Below the pieces are notes generated by a model. It ran no database searches, had not been told where the DNA came from, and saw only the letters and a list, made by a program, of their open reading frames with translations. Positions 1-9,524 of a stretch of DNA of 64,000 nucleotides are shown here, piece after piece. Position numbers and translations under genes: made by a program. Position 1 is the stretch's first letter; the number at the start of each line of letters is the position of its first letter. This DNA is from Blattabacterium sp. (Cryptocercus punctulatus) str. Cpu (GTDB lineage Bacteria > Bacteroidota > Bacteroidia > Flavobacteriales > Blattabacteriaceae), in assembly GCF_000236405.1 (NCBI RefSeq), contig NC_016621.1:471001-535000 (forward strand). Reading direction: 5' to 3'.

Positions 1-668
1 TTTATTTGAGCAAAATCACGAATTCTACGAAGTAAAGAGTTAGCTATACGTGGAGTTCCACGACTTCTAGTTGCTATTTCATAAGAAGATTCTTTGGTGA
101 TTGGAATGTTTAATATTTTTGCACTACGTTCTATAATTATTTTTAATAATTCTTTTTGATAATAAGTTAAACGTAAATTAATTCCAAATCTAGAACGCAT
201 AGGTGCTGTTAATAATCCAGATCTTGTTGTTGATCCTATTAAAGTAAAAGGAGATAAATCAATTTGTACTGATCTTGCATTAGATCCTGAATCTATTATA
301 ATATCAATTTTATAATTTTCCATAGCAGAATACAAATATTCTTCCACTATAGGAGATAGACGATGAATTTCGTCTATAAATAGAACATCGTTCAAATTTA
401 AATGAATGAGGATACCCGCTAAATCTCCTGGTTTATCTAAAACGGATCCTGAAGTCACAGAGATATTAACGCCCAATTCATTAGCAACAATATGAGAAAG
501 AGTCGTTTTTCCTAATCCTGGAGGACCATGAAAAAGAATATGATCTAAGGCTTCTTTTCTTTTTTTAGCAGCTTGAATAAAAATTGTTAAATTTTCTAAA
601 ATATCACATTGCCCAACAAATTCTTGAATTTTTTTTGGATTTAAAGTTTCTTCTAAAATAGGTGACAC
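1..668 (-). CDS. ruvB: Holliday junction branch migration helicase RuvB (partial, C-terminus beyond window)
   Basis: AAA+ motor that drives Holliday junction branch migration with RuvA. Reading leftward from 668, the frame shows a Walker A motif (GPPGLGKTT), Walker B (LFIDEIHR), the sensor segment GSTTRSGLL and the start of the winged-helix domain ([19 protein letters not shown]) before the window edge, so most of the C-terminal domain is missing here. The start is uncertain. In this frame the first usable codon is GTG at 668-666. An ATG at 690-688 overlaps the surE stop (ATGA) but is followed by ten A residues that place it one base out of frame. It follows surE closely, suggesting co-transcription. 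Function is certain, start is not. Confidence 0.94.
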   Translation of the reverse strand, partial: MSPILEETLNPKKIQEFVGQCDILENLTIFIQAAKKRKEALDHILFHGPPGLGKTTLSHIVANELGVNISVTSGSVLDKPGDLAGILIHLNLNDVLFIDEIHRLSPIVEEYLYSAMENYKIDIIIDSGSNARSVQIDLSPFTLIGSTTRSGLLTAPMRSRFGINLRLTYYQKELLKIIIERSAKILNIPITKESSYEIATRSRGTPRIANSLLRRIRDFAQI

Positions 669-686
669 TATATATAATTTTTTTTT

Positions 687-1484
687 TCATAATAGAGTAT
701 CCAAAAAAATAAATAATAATATAAAATTCCAGGATCTCAAAATATTTAAAATTGGATAATCTGTTAAATCAAATTTTATAGGAACAATAGAAACGTATCC
801 ATTTTTTAATGCCCATTCATCCGTATCCGATTTTTTATCAAAATTAATAAAATCTCCAATTAGCCAATAATAAGTTCTTCCTTTTGGATTATAACGTTTA
901 TCAAAACTTTCTTTCCATTTAGATTCTGCCTGCCTGCATATTTTCATTCCTTTTATTTTTTTTTTTGGAATATTGACATTAAGACTAATACCCCCTTTTG
1001 GTATAGGATTATAAAGAATTTTTTTTACAATTTTACATACATATTTTTTAGCTGGTTCAAAATCTGCATTCCAATCAAAATCCAAAAGAGAAAAACCAAC
1101 AGAAGGTATTCCCTCAATTCCAGCTTCTATTACTGCAGAAATTGTTCCAGAATACATAATATTTATGGAAGAATTAGATCCATGATTAATTCCAGAAACA
1201 CAAATATCAGGTTTTCTTGGAAGTATATTACTAATAGCTAATTTTACACAATCAACAGGAGTTCCTGAACATTCCCATTCTTTTTGACATCCATTGTCTA
1301 TTTGGACAGAATCACAATATAAAATAGTATCCATCGTTATAGCATGTCCTATTCCAGATTGAGGCTTATTTGGAGCAACAACATAAACTTCTCCTAAAGA
1401 ATTCATAACATTAACAAGAGCTCTAATACCTGGAGCTATAATTCCATCATCGTTTGTTACTAAAATAATTGGTTTATTTTTCAT
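687..1484 (-). CDS. surE: 5'/3'-nucleotidase SurE
   Basis: Survival protein SurE, a metal-dependent nucleoside monophosphate phosphatase. The N-terminus carries the family signature VTNDDG (residues 9-14) with the metal-binding Asp pair, and the middle has SGINHGSN, the second metal/phosphate loop. ATG at 1484 is preferred; an in-frame TTG four codons upstream is less likely. The C-terminus runs about 12 hydrophobic residues (ILLFIFLDTLL) beyond the usual end near 'SWN', reaching into the start region of ruvB, perhaps after loss of the original stop. It is divergent from prc, and the first bases of the gene lie inside the 108-bp tandem duplication. Confidence 0.93.
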   Translation of the reverse strand: MKNKPIILVTNDDGIIAPGIRALVNVMNSLGEVYVVAPNKPQSGIGHAITMDTILYCDSVQIDNGCQKEWECSGTPVDCVKLAISNILPRKPDICVSGINHGSNSSINIMYSGTISAVIEAGIEGIPSVGFSLLDFDWNADFEPAKKYVCKIVKKILYNPIPKGGISLNVNIPKKKIKGMKICRQAESKWKESFDKRYNPKGRTYYWLIGDFINFDKKSDTDEWALKNGYVSIVPIKFDLTDYPILNILRSWNFILLFIFLDTLL

Positions 1485-1697
1485 TTTTTCATACAAGGAT
1501 ATAAATATTTGTAATTTTATTATTTATTAATCAGTATCAGAATGATTGTAGATTTTAAATTTAAAAATATAATAATTGGTTTTATTTTTCATTTTTTCAT
1601 ACAAGGATATAAATATTTGTAATTTTATTATTTATTAATCAGTATCAAAATGATTGTAGATTTTAAATTTAAAAATATAATAATTGGTTTTATTTTT
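1473..1697. repeat. 108-bp tandem duplication spanning the surE/prc divergent promoter region
   Basis: Positions 1473-1589 and 1581-1697 are identical except for one G/A difference (1540 versus 1648), at an offset of exactly 108 bp. The 9-base word TTTATTTTT occurs at 1473-1481, 1581-1589 and 1689-1697, so it is the probable microhomology of the duplication. The unit contains the surE start, the whole intergenic region and the first 16 codons of prc. The upstream prc copy (ATG at 1542) runs into a stop after 26 codons, so only the downstream copy is functional. Confidence 0.97.
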
Positions 1698-3749
1698 ACT
1701 TTTTTATTAAGTTTTTGTTCTCCAAAAGGAGAAGTAGAAAATCATAGTATTATACTAAAAAAAATATACAAAATACTTTATTTTTTACATCCTATTCCTA
1801 TTAAAATTAATAATGATTTTTCCAAAAAAGTATATAAAAAATATTTTGAAAATTTAGATTTTCAAAAACGTTTTTTTCTTAAAAAAGATCTAGAATATAT
1901 CTCTTACTATAGAGAAAAAATAGATGATTATTGGATAAATGGGGACCCCATATTTTTTAATATTACGATAAATCGTTTTTATCAAAGAATAAAAGAAGTG
2001 GAAAATTTTTGTTTTAAAATTTTAAAAAAACCTTTTGATTTTAATAAAAAAGAAATATTTGTTCCTGGAGAATATAAATATTTTTATCCTAAAAATAAAG
2101 AAGAATGGATAGAAGAATGGAGAAAATATTTAAAATATTTAACTCTTATGGAAATAGTAACTTCAATAAATACAAAAAAAAATTTTTTTAAAAATTACAA
2201 AAAAAATATTTGGAATAATCTATTTATTAATAAAGAAAAAAAATCGAGAAAAAAAGTGGAAGAGGATCTACGGGAATATTTCAGAAAATTAAAAATGAAA
2301 AAAAAAATAGACTGGTTTTCTATGTACGTAAATACTATTATATCTCATTATGATCCTCATACTATTTATTTTTCTACTAAAGAAAAGGAAAATTTTGATT
2401 TGAATATATCTGGTAAAACAGAAGGAATTGGCATTGAATTGAAAGATTATAAAGGTTATGCAACGGTTGTAAAACTTATAGTTGGTGGACCTGCATGGAA
2501 AAGTAAAAAGATAGATATAGGAGATAAAATTATTCGAGTAGCAAAAAATCCAAATTCAGAATCTCAAAATATTATAGGAATGTTATTAGAAAATTCCGTT
2601 CGTCTTATAAGAGGGAAAAAAGGAAGTAAAGTAAAATTAACAATTCAAAAAAAAAATGGTTCTATAGAAGAAGTTATCATTATTAGGGATATAATTGAAA
2701 AAGAAGAAATTTTCGCAAAAAGTGTCATATTATTGGATAATAATAATAAAAATAAATATGGTTTAATTCATTTGCCAGAATTTTATTTTAATCCTGAAAA
2801 TAAAAATGGAAGAAATGCAGCTAAAGATATGAAAAACATTATTCAAAAATTAAAAAAAGAAAAAATTAAAGGTCTTCTTATTGATATAAGAAATAATGGA
2901 GGAGGATCTTTAGAGACTGTTGTTAAAATTTCAGGGTTTTTCTTAGGAAAAGTTCCAATAGTACAAGTAAAACTATCTTCTGGAAAAAAGAAAATTATCA
3001 AAAATAAGGAGGATAATATCCTTTGGAAAGGACCTCTCGTTATTCTTGTAAACGAATTATCTGCTTCTGCATCAGAAATACTAGCGGCTTGTATAGTAGA
3101 TTATAAAAGAGGGATCATAGTTGGTAGTGATCAAACATACGGTAAAGGTACGGTTCAAACATTTTATCCATTAAAGTCATTTTTATTTTCTAATAATGAA
3201 TTGGGTACTTTAAAATTTACCATGAATAAATTTTATCGTGTAAATGGAAGTTCTACTCAATTAAAAGGCGTAAATTCAGATATAGTAATCCCAAATAATA
3301 ATGTTTCTTTTTCCATAAAAAAAATGGAAAAAGACAAACCTAACTCCATGATATGGGATCGTATTGATTCTATTCCTTATATACCTTGGAAAGGTAAAGT
3401 AGATTTGGAAAAAATAAAGTTAAAAAGCCTAAATCGTTTGAAAAAACATCAGGATATAAATACTATATATAAAAATATACAATTATTCGAAAAAAAATTT
3501 ATAAAAAAAAGAAATTTTTCTTTAAATTGGAAAGAATTTTATTATGATAATTTAAAAATAAAAAAAAGAAACGAAAACTTTCAAAAATTAAAAGATTACT
3601 TAAATATATATGGATTGAAAGCATATCCTCCATCTTACAAAATTATTTCAAAATATAAATTGAAAAAAAAAGAGTGGGAAAATAATTTATTGAAAGATTT
3701 TCAGATAGCAGAATGTGTAAATATTTTACGAGATTTTAATGAAAATTAA
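1650..3749 (+). CDS. prc: C-terminal processing (tail-specific) protease, S41 family lipoprotein
   Basis: Periplasmic S41 serine protease that degrades or trims proteins from their C-termini. A signal peptide with a lipobox (LSFC, Cys near residue 24) predicts a membrane-anchored lipoprotein. A PDZ domain follows around residues 255-330 (TEGIGIELKDYKG, GGPAWKSKKIDIGDKI). The catalytic domain contains LLIDIRNNGGGSLE, the Ser motif NELSASASEI (Ser about residue 473) and the Lys motif YGKGTVQ about 25 residues later. At 699 aa it matches full-length Prc/Tsp including the C-terminal DUF3340-like region. The start at 1650 is the second of two duplicated copies; the first is truncated. It converges on gyrA. 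Confidence 0.93.
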   Translation: MIVDFKFKNIIIGFIFTFLLSFCSPKGEVENHSIILKKIYKILYFLHPIPIKINNDFSKKVYKKYFENLDFQKRFFLKKDLEYISYYREKIDDYWINGDPIFFNITINRFYQRIKEVENFCFKILKKPFDFNKKEIFVPGEYKYFYPKNKEEWIEEWRKYLKYLTLMEIVTSINTKKNFFKNYKKNIWNNLFINKEKKSRKKVEEDLREYFRKLKMKKKIDWFSMYVNTIISHYDPHTIYFSTKEKENFDLNISGKTEGIGIELKDYKGYATVVKLIVGGPAWKSKKIDIGDKIIRVAKNPNSESQNIIGMLLENSVRLIRGKKGSKVKLTIQKKNGSIEEVIIIRDIIEKEEIFAKSVILLDNNNKNKYGLIHLPEFYFNPENKNGRNAAKDMKNIIQKLKKEKIKGLLIDIRNNGGGSLETVVKISGFFLGKVPIVQVKLSSGKKKIIKNKEDNILWKGPLVILVNELSASASEILAACIVDYKRGIIVGSDQTYGKGTVQTFYPLKSFLFSNNELGTLKFTMNKFYRVNGSSTQLKGVNSDIVIPNNNVSFSIKKMEKDKPNSMIWDRIDSIPYIPWKGKVDLEKIKLKSLNRLKKHQDINTIYKNIQLFEKKFIKKRNFSLNWKEFYYDNLKIKKRNENFQKLKDYLNIYGLKAYPPSYKIISKYKLKKKEWENNLLKDFQIAECVNILRDFNEN

Positions 3750-3785
3750 AAAAAAAATCATTTATATCCTTTACATATAGGTTTT

Positions 3786-6236
3786 TTATAGAAATTCAAC
3801 TACCGGTTTTTTATCAATTTTTTCTACATCAGCAATTTCATCCTTCTCTTTGAGATAGATTAATCTTACTCCTTGTGTAGACCTACCCATAACTCGGATA
3901 TCCGATATTGGAATACGGATGATGATTCCAGACTTTTTAATAATCATTAAATCATCTTGTTCCTTTACATGTTTTATAGAAATTAAACTACCTGTTTTTT
4001 TAGTAATATTTATGGTTTTTATACCTTTTCCTCCACGATTAGTAATTCGATAATCTTTTAAATTTGATCTTTTTCCAAATCCTTTATCCGAAACTACCAA
4101 AACATTTCCTTTTTCTTCTTCTTCTACGCATATCATTCCAATTACAATATCATATTTTTTTAAATTAATCCCTATTACTCCAGAAGAAGTTCTTCCAGTT
4201 TTACGAACATTATTCTCTGAAAAACGAATAATTCTTCCACTTTTTACAGCAATAAACACATGACTTTTACCCTTAGTTAGGATTGCTTCTAATAAGGAAT
4301 CTCCCTCTCGAATGATAATTGCCTTAATTCCATCTTTTCTAGGACGTGAATAGTTCTCTAAAGAAGTTTTTTTAATAATTCCTTTTTTAGTTACCATCAT
4401 AACATAATGATTTTGAACATATTTTTTATCTGTAAGATTTCCAGTTAATATATAGGCATTTACTTTATCATCTTTTTGTATATGAATCATATTTTGTATA
4501 GCTCTTCCTTTAGAAATTTTTGATCCTTCTGGTATTTCATAGACTCTTAACCAAAAACATTTTCCTTTTTCTGTAAAAAAAAGTAGATATTGATGATTAG
4601 TAGCTATGAGAAGATGATTTAAAAAATCCGATTCTCTAGCACTAGCCCCTCTATTACCTACCCCTCCTCTTCCTTGACATTTGTATTCTGATAAAGAAGT
4701 TCTTTTTATATATCCAGCATGAGAGATAGTCAGTACTACCTGTTCGTCATCAATAAGATCTTCTATGTGTACTTCATTTCCTAAATAATCGATTTTTGTA
4801 CGACGTCCATCTTGATATTTTTCTTTAATATCTAAAAGTTCTTTTTTAATAATTTTCATTCTGATAGAATGTTTTAATAAAACATTTTCCAAATTTTCTA
4901 TATTTTTGACTAATTTTTCATATTCTCTTTTAATTTTATTAATTTCTAAAGAAGTAAGACTTTGCAAGCGAAGATCTAAAATAGATTTAGATTGATTTTT
5001 AGATAGTCTAAATTTTTTAATAAGTCTATCACAAGCTTCATTATGATCTTTAGATTTTTTGATTAATTCAATCATTTGATCTAAATGATCTAATATTTTT
5101 AAAAATCCCATCAAAGTATGAACTCTATCTTTATATTTTTTTAATTCGTATTGAGTACGACGAATAATAACATCCTGACGATGATCTACAAAATGTTGGA
5201 TCAGATCTTTAATATTTAGTTTAACTGGTTTTCCATGAACTAATGCAATATTATTAACATTAAAGTAAGTTTGTAAAGAAGTATATTTGAATAAATTATT
5301 CAATAATACATTAGAATTTGTATTTTGTTTAAGCATATATACTATGCGTAATCCATTTCTATCAGATTCATCACGAATTTGATAGATACCATCCATCTTT
5401 CCTACTTTTATTAACTCTACAGTTCTATTAATCATTTCTGATTTATTTACTTGATAAGGAATTTCATCTACAATGATACATTGTCTACCCTTAATTTCTT
5501 CAAAATGAACTTTTGCGCGTAATACAATACGGCCTTTTCCAGTATGAAAGGCTTTCTTTACTCCATCGTATCCATAAATAATTCCTCCTGTAGGAAAATC
5601 TGGTGCTTTAATATATTCTATTATTTGTTCTATAGATATATTATTATCATCAATATAAGCGCAAATTGCTTTAATAGTTTCTTTTAAATTATGAGGTGGA
5701 ATATTGGTAGCCATTCCTACGGCAATTCCAGAAGATCCATTAATTAAAAGATTGGGAATTCGGGTAGGTAATACCGTAGGTTCTTCTAGAGAATCATCAA
5801 AATTAAGTTTCATATCCACCGTATTTTTTTTTATATCCGATAACATTTCTTCAGATATTTTTTTCATTCTAACTTCCGTATAACGCATTGCTGCAGGTGG
5901 ATCCGCATCTAATGATCCGAAATTTCCTTGTCCATCTATTAAAGGATAACGAAGTATCCATTTTTGAGACATCCGAACCATAGTATCATAAACAGAAATA
6001 TCTCCATGTGGATGGTATTTTCCTAGTACTTCTCCAACAATACGAGCCGATTTTTTATAAGTATTTTTAGAAAAAATTCCTAATTGGAACATTCCATATA
6101 GAACTCTCCTATGTACAGGTTTTAATCCATCTCTTGCATCAGGAAGTGCTCTGGATACAATAACAGACATAGAATAGTCTATGTAAGAAGATTTCATTTC
6201 GTCTTCAATATTAATAGGAATTAATTTTTCTCCCAT
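3786..6236 (-). CDS. gyrA: DNA gyrase subunit A
   Basis: Breakage-reunion subunit of DNA gyrase, working with GyrB to introduce negative supercoils. The N-terminus has [15 protein letters not shown], the HPHGD segment and the catalytic tyrosine Tyr119 in AAMRYTEVR. The C-terminal half carries beta-pinwheel repeats and a GyrA-box-like heptapeptide QGRGGVG, a variant of the Escherichia coli QRRGGKG and similar to what I recall for other Bacteroidota. The residue matching E. coli Ser83 is Ile80 and the Asp87 equivalent (Asp84) is kept. At 816 aa the protein is full length. The box supports gyrase rather than topoisomerase IV ParC. Confidence 0.96.
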   Translation of the reverse strand: MGEKLIPINIEDEMKSSYIDYSMSVIVSRALPDARDGLKPVHRRVLYGMFQLGIFSKNTYKKSARIVGEVLGKYHPHGDISVYDTMVRMSQKWILRYPLIDGQGNFGSLDADPPAAMRYTEVRMKKISEEMLSDIKKNTVDMKLNFDDSLEEPTVLPTRIPNLLINGSSGIAVGMATNIPPHNLKETIKAICAYIDDNNISIEQIIEYIKAPDFPTGGIIYGYDGVKKAFHTGKGRIVLRAKVHFEEIKGRQCIIVDEIPYQVNKSEMINRTVELIKVGKMDGIYQIRDESDRNGLRIVYMLKQNTNSNVLLNNLFKYTSLQTYFNVNNIALVHGKPVKLNIKDLIQHFVDHRQDVIIRRTQYELKKYKDRVHTLMGFLKILDHLDQMIELIKKSKDHNEACDRLIKKFRLSKNQSKSILDLRLQSLTSLEINKIKREYEKLVKNIENLENVLLKHSIRMKIIKKELLDIKEKYQDGRRTKIDYLGNEVHIEDLIDDEQVVLTISHAGYIKRTSLSEYKCQGRGGVGNRGASARESDFLNHLLIATNHQYLLFFTEKGKCFWLRVYEIPEGSKISKGRAIQNMIHIQKDDKVNAYILTGNLTDKKYVQNHYVMMVTKKGIIKKTSLENYSRPRKDGIKAIIIREGDSLLEAILTKGKSHVFIAVKSGRIIRFSENNVRKTGRTSSGVIGINLKKYDIVIGMICVEEEEKGNVLVVSDKGFGKRSNLKDYRITNRGGKGIKTINITKKTGSLISIKHVKEQDDLMIIKKSGIIIRIPISDIRVMGRSTQGVRLIYLKEKDEIADVEKIDKKPVVEFL

Positions 6237-6360
6237 TTTTTTATATAGTTAGTTGTATTATTTAGTTATTATAAGTATTATATTATAAAGTAAGTAAGTA
6301 AAGGAATATCGATACTTAATATATAAAAAATATTAATCAATTAATAAAAAAAATAAATGT

Positions 6361-7425
6361 TTATTTTTTTTGTAAAAAACTTTCTTTGATTAAAGAATAA
6401 GGAACTTGACAGTTATAAGAACAAATTCCGATTTTTTTTAATAAAGAAAATTGAATTTTATTTTTATCATTTTTTTTATCATGTTCCATAATAAAAAAAA
6501 TTTGATCAAATTCTGAATTATATATTTTTTTAATTGGATACAATCTAGAAAGATTCGATTTTATTTCTTGATAATCAGTTATAGATAATCCATTTATTTT
6601 GTAAGAAATCCAAGATTCATATATCATTCCCATAGCGATTGCTATACCATGTAAAAGTGTTTCTTTTTTAGAATTTAGAAAATAACTCTCTAAAGCATGA
6701 CCTATAGTATGTCCAAAATTAAGAATTTTCCTTAATCCTTTTTCTTTAGGATCTTTTTCTACAATTTTATTTTTTATCAATATAGATTGATAGATTAAAT
6801 TTTTCCATTGATTTTTATCCTTATTCATTTGGTATTTTTTCATATCAATCCAAAAACTTTCATCTGCTATTAACCCATGTTTAAACATCTCTGCCATACC
6901 TGAAATAAATTCTTTTTCAGGAAGAGTTTTTAAAAAAAAAGGATCAATGATTAAAAATTCTGGACAATAGAAAGAACCTATTTCATTTTTAATAGATTCT
7001 AAATTAATTCCAGTTTTATATCCTATAGATGCATCTACCATACCTAATAACGTTGTAGGAATATTAATAAATCGAACTCCTCTTTTAAACACAGAGGCAA
7101 CAAATCCACCAATATCTGTAATAACTCCCCCTCCTAAATTAATAATTAAACTATTTCTATTTGCCTTCAAATTTTCCAAATATTTCCATATTTGAATACA
7201 TGTATAAATATTTTTTTCTTTTTCTCCTGGTTTAATTTTAATAATGTTAGATTTTTCTAAAAAATTTATATGATGGAAAAGTATTGGAAGACAATGAATA
7301 TAGGTACAATAATCTACTAGAATAAATGTATTTTTTATGGTATTAATATGATTAAGTAGATAATTTTCTAATTTTTTATAAGCTTCTTCATTAAAGAATA
7401 TAATTTTTTTATTATCACAAAACAT
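6361..7425 (-). CDS. aroB: 3-dehydroquinate synthase
   Basis: Second step of the shikimate pathway, converting DAHP to 3-dehydroquinate with NAD and a divalent metal. The NAD-binding loop GGGVITDIGGFVA and the segment IPTTLLGMVDASIGYKTG are clear, and the metal and active-site region shows AEMFKHGL, LNFGHTIGHALE and LLHGIAIAMG with the expected Glu and His ligands. At 354 aa it is normal length. Keeping aroB implies retained aromatic amino acid or chorismate synthesis, as expected for a nutritional symbiont. It is divergent from the DedA gene across a 338-bp gap that also holds a small putative ORF. Confidence 0.96.
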   Translation of the reverse strand: MFCDNKKIIFFNEEAYKKLENYLLNHINTIKNTFILVDYCTYIHCLPILFHHINFLEKSNIIKIKPGEKEKNIYTCIQIWKYLENLKANRNSLIINLGGGVITDIGGFVASVFKRGVRFINIPTTLLGMVDASIGYKTGINLESIKNEIGSFYCPEFLIIDPFFLKTLPEKEFISGMAEMFKHGLIADESFWIDMKKYQMNKDKNQWKNLIYQSILIKNKIVEKDPKEKGLRKILNFGHTIGHALESYFLNSKKETLLHGIAIAMGMIYESWISYKINGLSITDYQEIKSNLSRLYPIKKIYNSEFDQIFFIMEHDKKNDKNKIQFSLLKKIGICSYNCQVPYSLIKESFLQKK

Positions 7426-7527
7426 AAAAATAAAATCGTTTTTTTATACTTGATTAAACAAAATTAACCAATTTATTAAAAAATCGGAATAAAGATTATT
7501 ATAATCAAGATCAATACATAAAGTTTT

Positions 7528-7647
7528 TTAATCAATAAAGTAAAATATTTGGTATAACCAATAAGTTATAAAGATAAAAAAAACGATTATGAAAAATATA
7601 TTTGGACCCCATCCTAAAATATTAATAAATTTGAATAAAAATTCCAT
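7528..7647 (-). CDS. putative 39-aa membrane protein, unrecognised
   Basis: A 40-codon frame, ATG at 7647 to TAA at 7528, sits in the otherwise empty 338-bp gap between aroB and the DedA gene. The predicted peptide has one hydrophobic helix flanked by aromatic residues (NIFFIIVFFIFITYWLYQIF) and ends in FID. The pattern 'INW/ILGW...YW..Q...FD' vaguely recalls a small flavobacterial membrane protein family (DUF6341, from memory), which would make this a shortened relative. It is separate from aroB by about 100 bases on the same strand. The rest of the gap (7426-7527, 7648-7763) shows nothing but AT-rich sequence. Spurious ORF remains possible. Confidence 0.4.
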   Translation of the reverse strand: MEFLFKFINILGWGPNIFFIIVFFIFITYWLYQIFYFID

Positions 7648-7763
7648 AAAAAAATATAATGTTTTTAATTAAAAATAAATATTTAAACTTTTATTTTTAA
7701 AAAAAATGGAAATATTTTATTTTTCTTTAAAGTTAATAAGAATATCATATTCAACATAATAAA

Positions 7764-8417
7764 ATGTCAGATATTTGGGATTTCTTTCAACATTTGTTCA
7801 ATCCTAGATGGATTTTTTTCTATTTTGGAAATACAGCTTTATTTATTCTTTTAGCCATTGTTTTTGCAGAAACAGGGTTTTTTATCGGTTTTTTTTTACC
7901 AGGAGATTCCTTATTATTCACTGCTGGAATATTCGGAGAAAATTTATGCAAAAATTTTTATCATGTTCCATTTTTCGTAATTATTTTAATTGTTGCATGT
8001 GTAGCTATACTTGGTAATATCCAAGGATATTGGCTGGGATATAAATCTGGAAATTTTTTGTATAAAAAGAAAGATTCCTTTTTTTTTAAGAAAAAACATC
8101 TTATTATAGCAAAATTATTTTATAATAAATATAAAACAACGGCACTTATCATGAGTCGTTTTCTTCCAATACTTCGTACTTTTGCCCCCATTGTAGCTGG
8201 TGCAATACGTATTAACTTTAAAAAATTTATGATTTATAATATTATTGGAGCTCTTGCTTGGACTTTTTCGATAATGTTAGCTGGACATTACCTAGACAAA
8301 AGGTTCCCAGAATTAAAAAATCATCTGGAATGGATTATTTTGTTGATTGTTCTAATGACTACATTCCCAATATTACTTAAATTAAAAATAAGAAAAAAGA
8401 AAAAACTCCTTATATAA
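7764..8417 (+). CDS. DedA family integral membrane protein
   Basis: DedA/SNARE-associated (VTT) family protein in the inner membrane; members are thought to help translocate undecaprenyl or other phospholipids and support envelope integrity. The sequence has several membrane segments, the family segment AETGFFIGFFLPGDSLLF near residue 36 and the conserved SRFLPILRTFAPIVAGA stretch near residue 128, with the typical Arg residues. Length (217 aa) is normal. ATG at 7764 fits. It converges on tadA with only five bases between the stop codons. Confidence 0.92.
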   Translation: MSDIWDFFQHLFNPRWIFFYFGNTALFILLAIVFAETGFFIGFFLPGDSLLFTAGIFGENLCKNFYHVPFFVIILIVACVAILGNIQGYWLGYKSGNFLYKKKDSFFFKKKHLIIAKLFYNKYKTTALIMSRFLPILRTFAPIVAGAIRINFKKFMIYNIIGALAWTFSIMLAGHYLDKRFPELKNHLEWIILLIVLMTTFPILLKLKIRKKKKLLI

Positions 8418-8422
8418 TTTAC

Positions 8423-8869
8423 CTAAATTTTATGAATTCTTTTCAAGAAAAAAAATTTTTTTAGAATATGACTACATTGATTTTTCATAATTCCAGATAA
8501 AAATTTTGTTTTTGGATGCAATTTTATCCCTGTATATAAAAATCCTATTTTATAATTTTGTGCTCCACAAACTACTCTCCCAATTTGAGATAAAAATAAG
8601 GCACCTGCACACATAATACAGGGTTCAATAGTTACATATAAAGTGCATTCTCGTATATATTTTTTACCTAAAAAATTAGAAGCTAAGTGAATCCCTAACA
8701 TTTCTGCATGTGCAGTGATATCACCTAAAGTTTCGGTTAAATTATGAGCTCTAGCTATGACTATATTTTTATAGGTAATTGCAACTCCTATAGGAACTTC
8801 CTTTTCGTGAAAAGCGATCAAAGCCTCTTCAAGAGCTATTTTCATAAAATAAAAATCTTTTATTATCAT
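8423..8869 (-). CDS. tadA: tRNA-specific adenosine deaminase TadA
   Basis: Deaminates the wobble adenosine of tRNA-Arg(ACG) to inosine. The zinc deaminase signature is complete: HAEM with His54 and Glu56, and PCIMCAG with Cys84 and Cys87. Residues DFYFMKIALEEA near the N-terminus match the usual TadA start; an alternative Met nine codons in is possible. At 148 aa it is normal length. It lies downstream of rplY and prs on the same strand with a 13-base gap, so a prs-rplY-tadA transcript is likely. The HAEM/PCIMCAG spacing separates it from the dCMP deaminase at 15.9 kb. Confidence 0.95.
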   Translation of the reverse strand: MIIKDFYFMKIALEEALIAFHEKEVPIGVAITYKNIVIARAHNLTETLGDITAHAEMLGIHLASNFLGKKYIRECTLYVTIEPCIMCAGALFLSQIGRVVCGAQNYKIGFLYTGIKLHPKTKFLSGIMKNQCSHILKKFFFLKRIHKI

Positions 8870-8882
8870 TAGAATAAAAACT

Positions 8883-9518
8883 TTATTTTTTTATATTATT
8901 TTTGTTTTCTTCTTGAGATTCTTTTTTATTACTGATAGGATCCGTTTTTTTTTCTTCAGTAGAAGTAGTAGTAGTAATACGAGAGTGTTTTACTCTAGCT
9001 ATAAGAGTATTTGTAGGATGTAAAATGGTATATTCTTTTGTATATATATCTTTCACTGTAATTTTTTCTCCTATATCTAAATTACTAATATCCAATTTTA
9101 TATATTCTGGAAAAAAAGAAGGAATAGCTTTTATTTTTAATTTTCTAATCGGAGAATAATATTCTCCTCCTTTAGAAACACCAATAGGTCTTCCAAAAGT
9201 TTTTACAGGAATTTCTAATATAATAGATTTTTTTTGATCAATTTTACAAAAATCAGCATGCAATATTTTTTCACTAATAGGATCGAATTGAATTTCTTTT
9301 TGAACTGCATTTATATTATTTTCTCCTTCTATTTGAATGTTTACCCAATGTATTTTTGATGTATATATTAAATTTTTGAAACTTTCTAATGAAGTAGAAA
9401 ATGGAATGTTAATATTCTTTCCATATAAAATACAAGGAACTTCTCCGGAAGATCGAATGGATTCAATAGATTTTTTTCCTATATTTCGTTTTTTTCCGTA
9501 TATATTTATATATTGCAT
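8883..9518 (-). CDS. rplY: 50S ribosomal protein L25/general stress protein Ctc
   Basis: 5S rRNA-binding ribosomal protein of the longer CTC type. The N-terminal L25 domain is visible (KKSIESIRSSGEVPCILYGK, residues about 14-35), followed by the C-terminal TL5-like beta domain (VKTFGRPIGVSKGGEYYSPIRK) and a Lys/Glu-rich tail. Length 211 aa matches the two-domain form found in Bacteroidota. It sits 6 bases downstream of prs; the prs-rplY pairing is common in bacteria and indicates one transcript. Confidence 0.95.
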   Translation of the reverse strand: MQYINIYGKKRNIGKKSIESIRSSGEVPCILYGKNINIPFSTSLESFKNLIYTSKIHWVNIQIEGENNINAVQKEIQFDPISEKILHADFCKIDQKKSIILEIPVKTFGRPIGVSKGGEYYSPIRKLKIKAIPSFFPEYIKLDISNLDIGEKITVKDIYTKEYTILHPTNTLIARVKHSRITTTTSTEEKKTDPISNKKESQEENKNNIKK

Positions 9519-9524
9519 ATTAAA

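Noticed and set aside
1542-1622. Short frame identical to the start of prc
   Set aside because: It is the upstream copy of the 108-bp duplication and stops after 26 codons.
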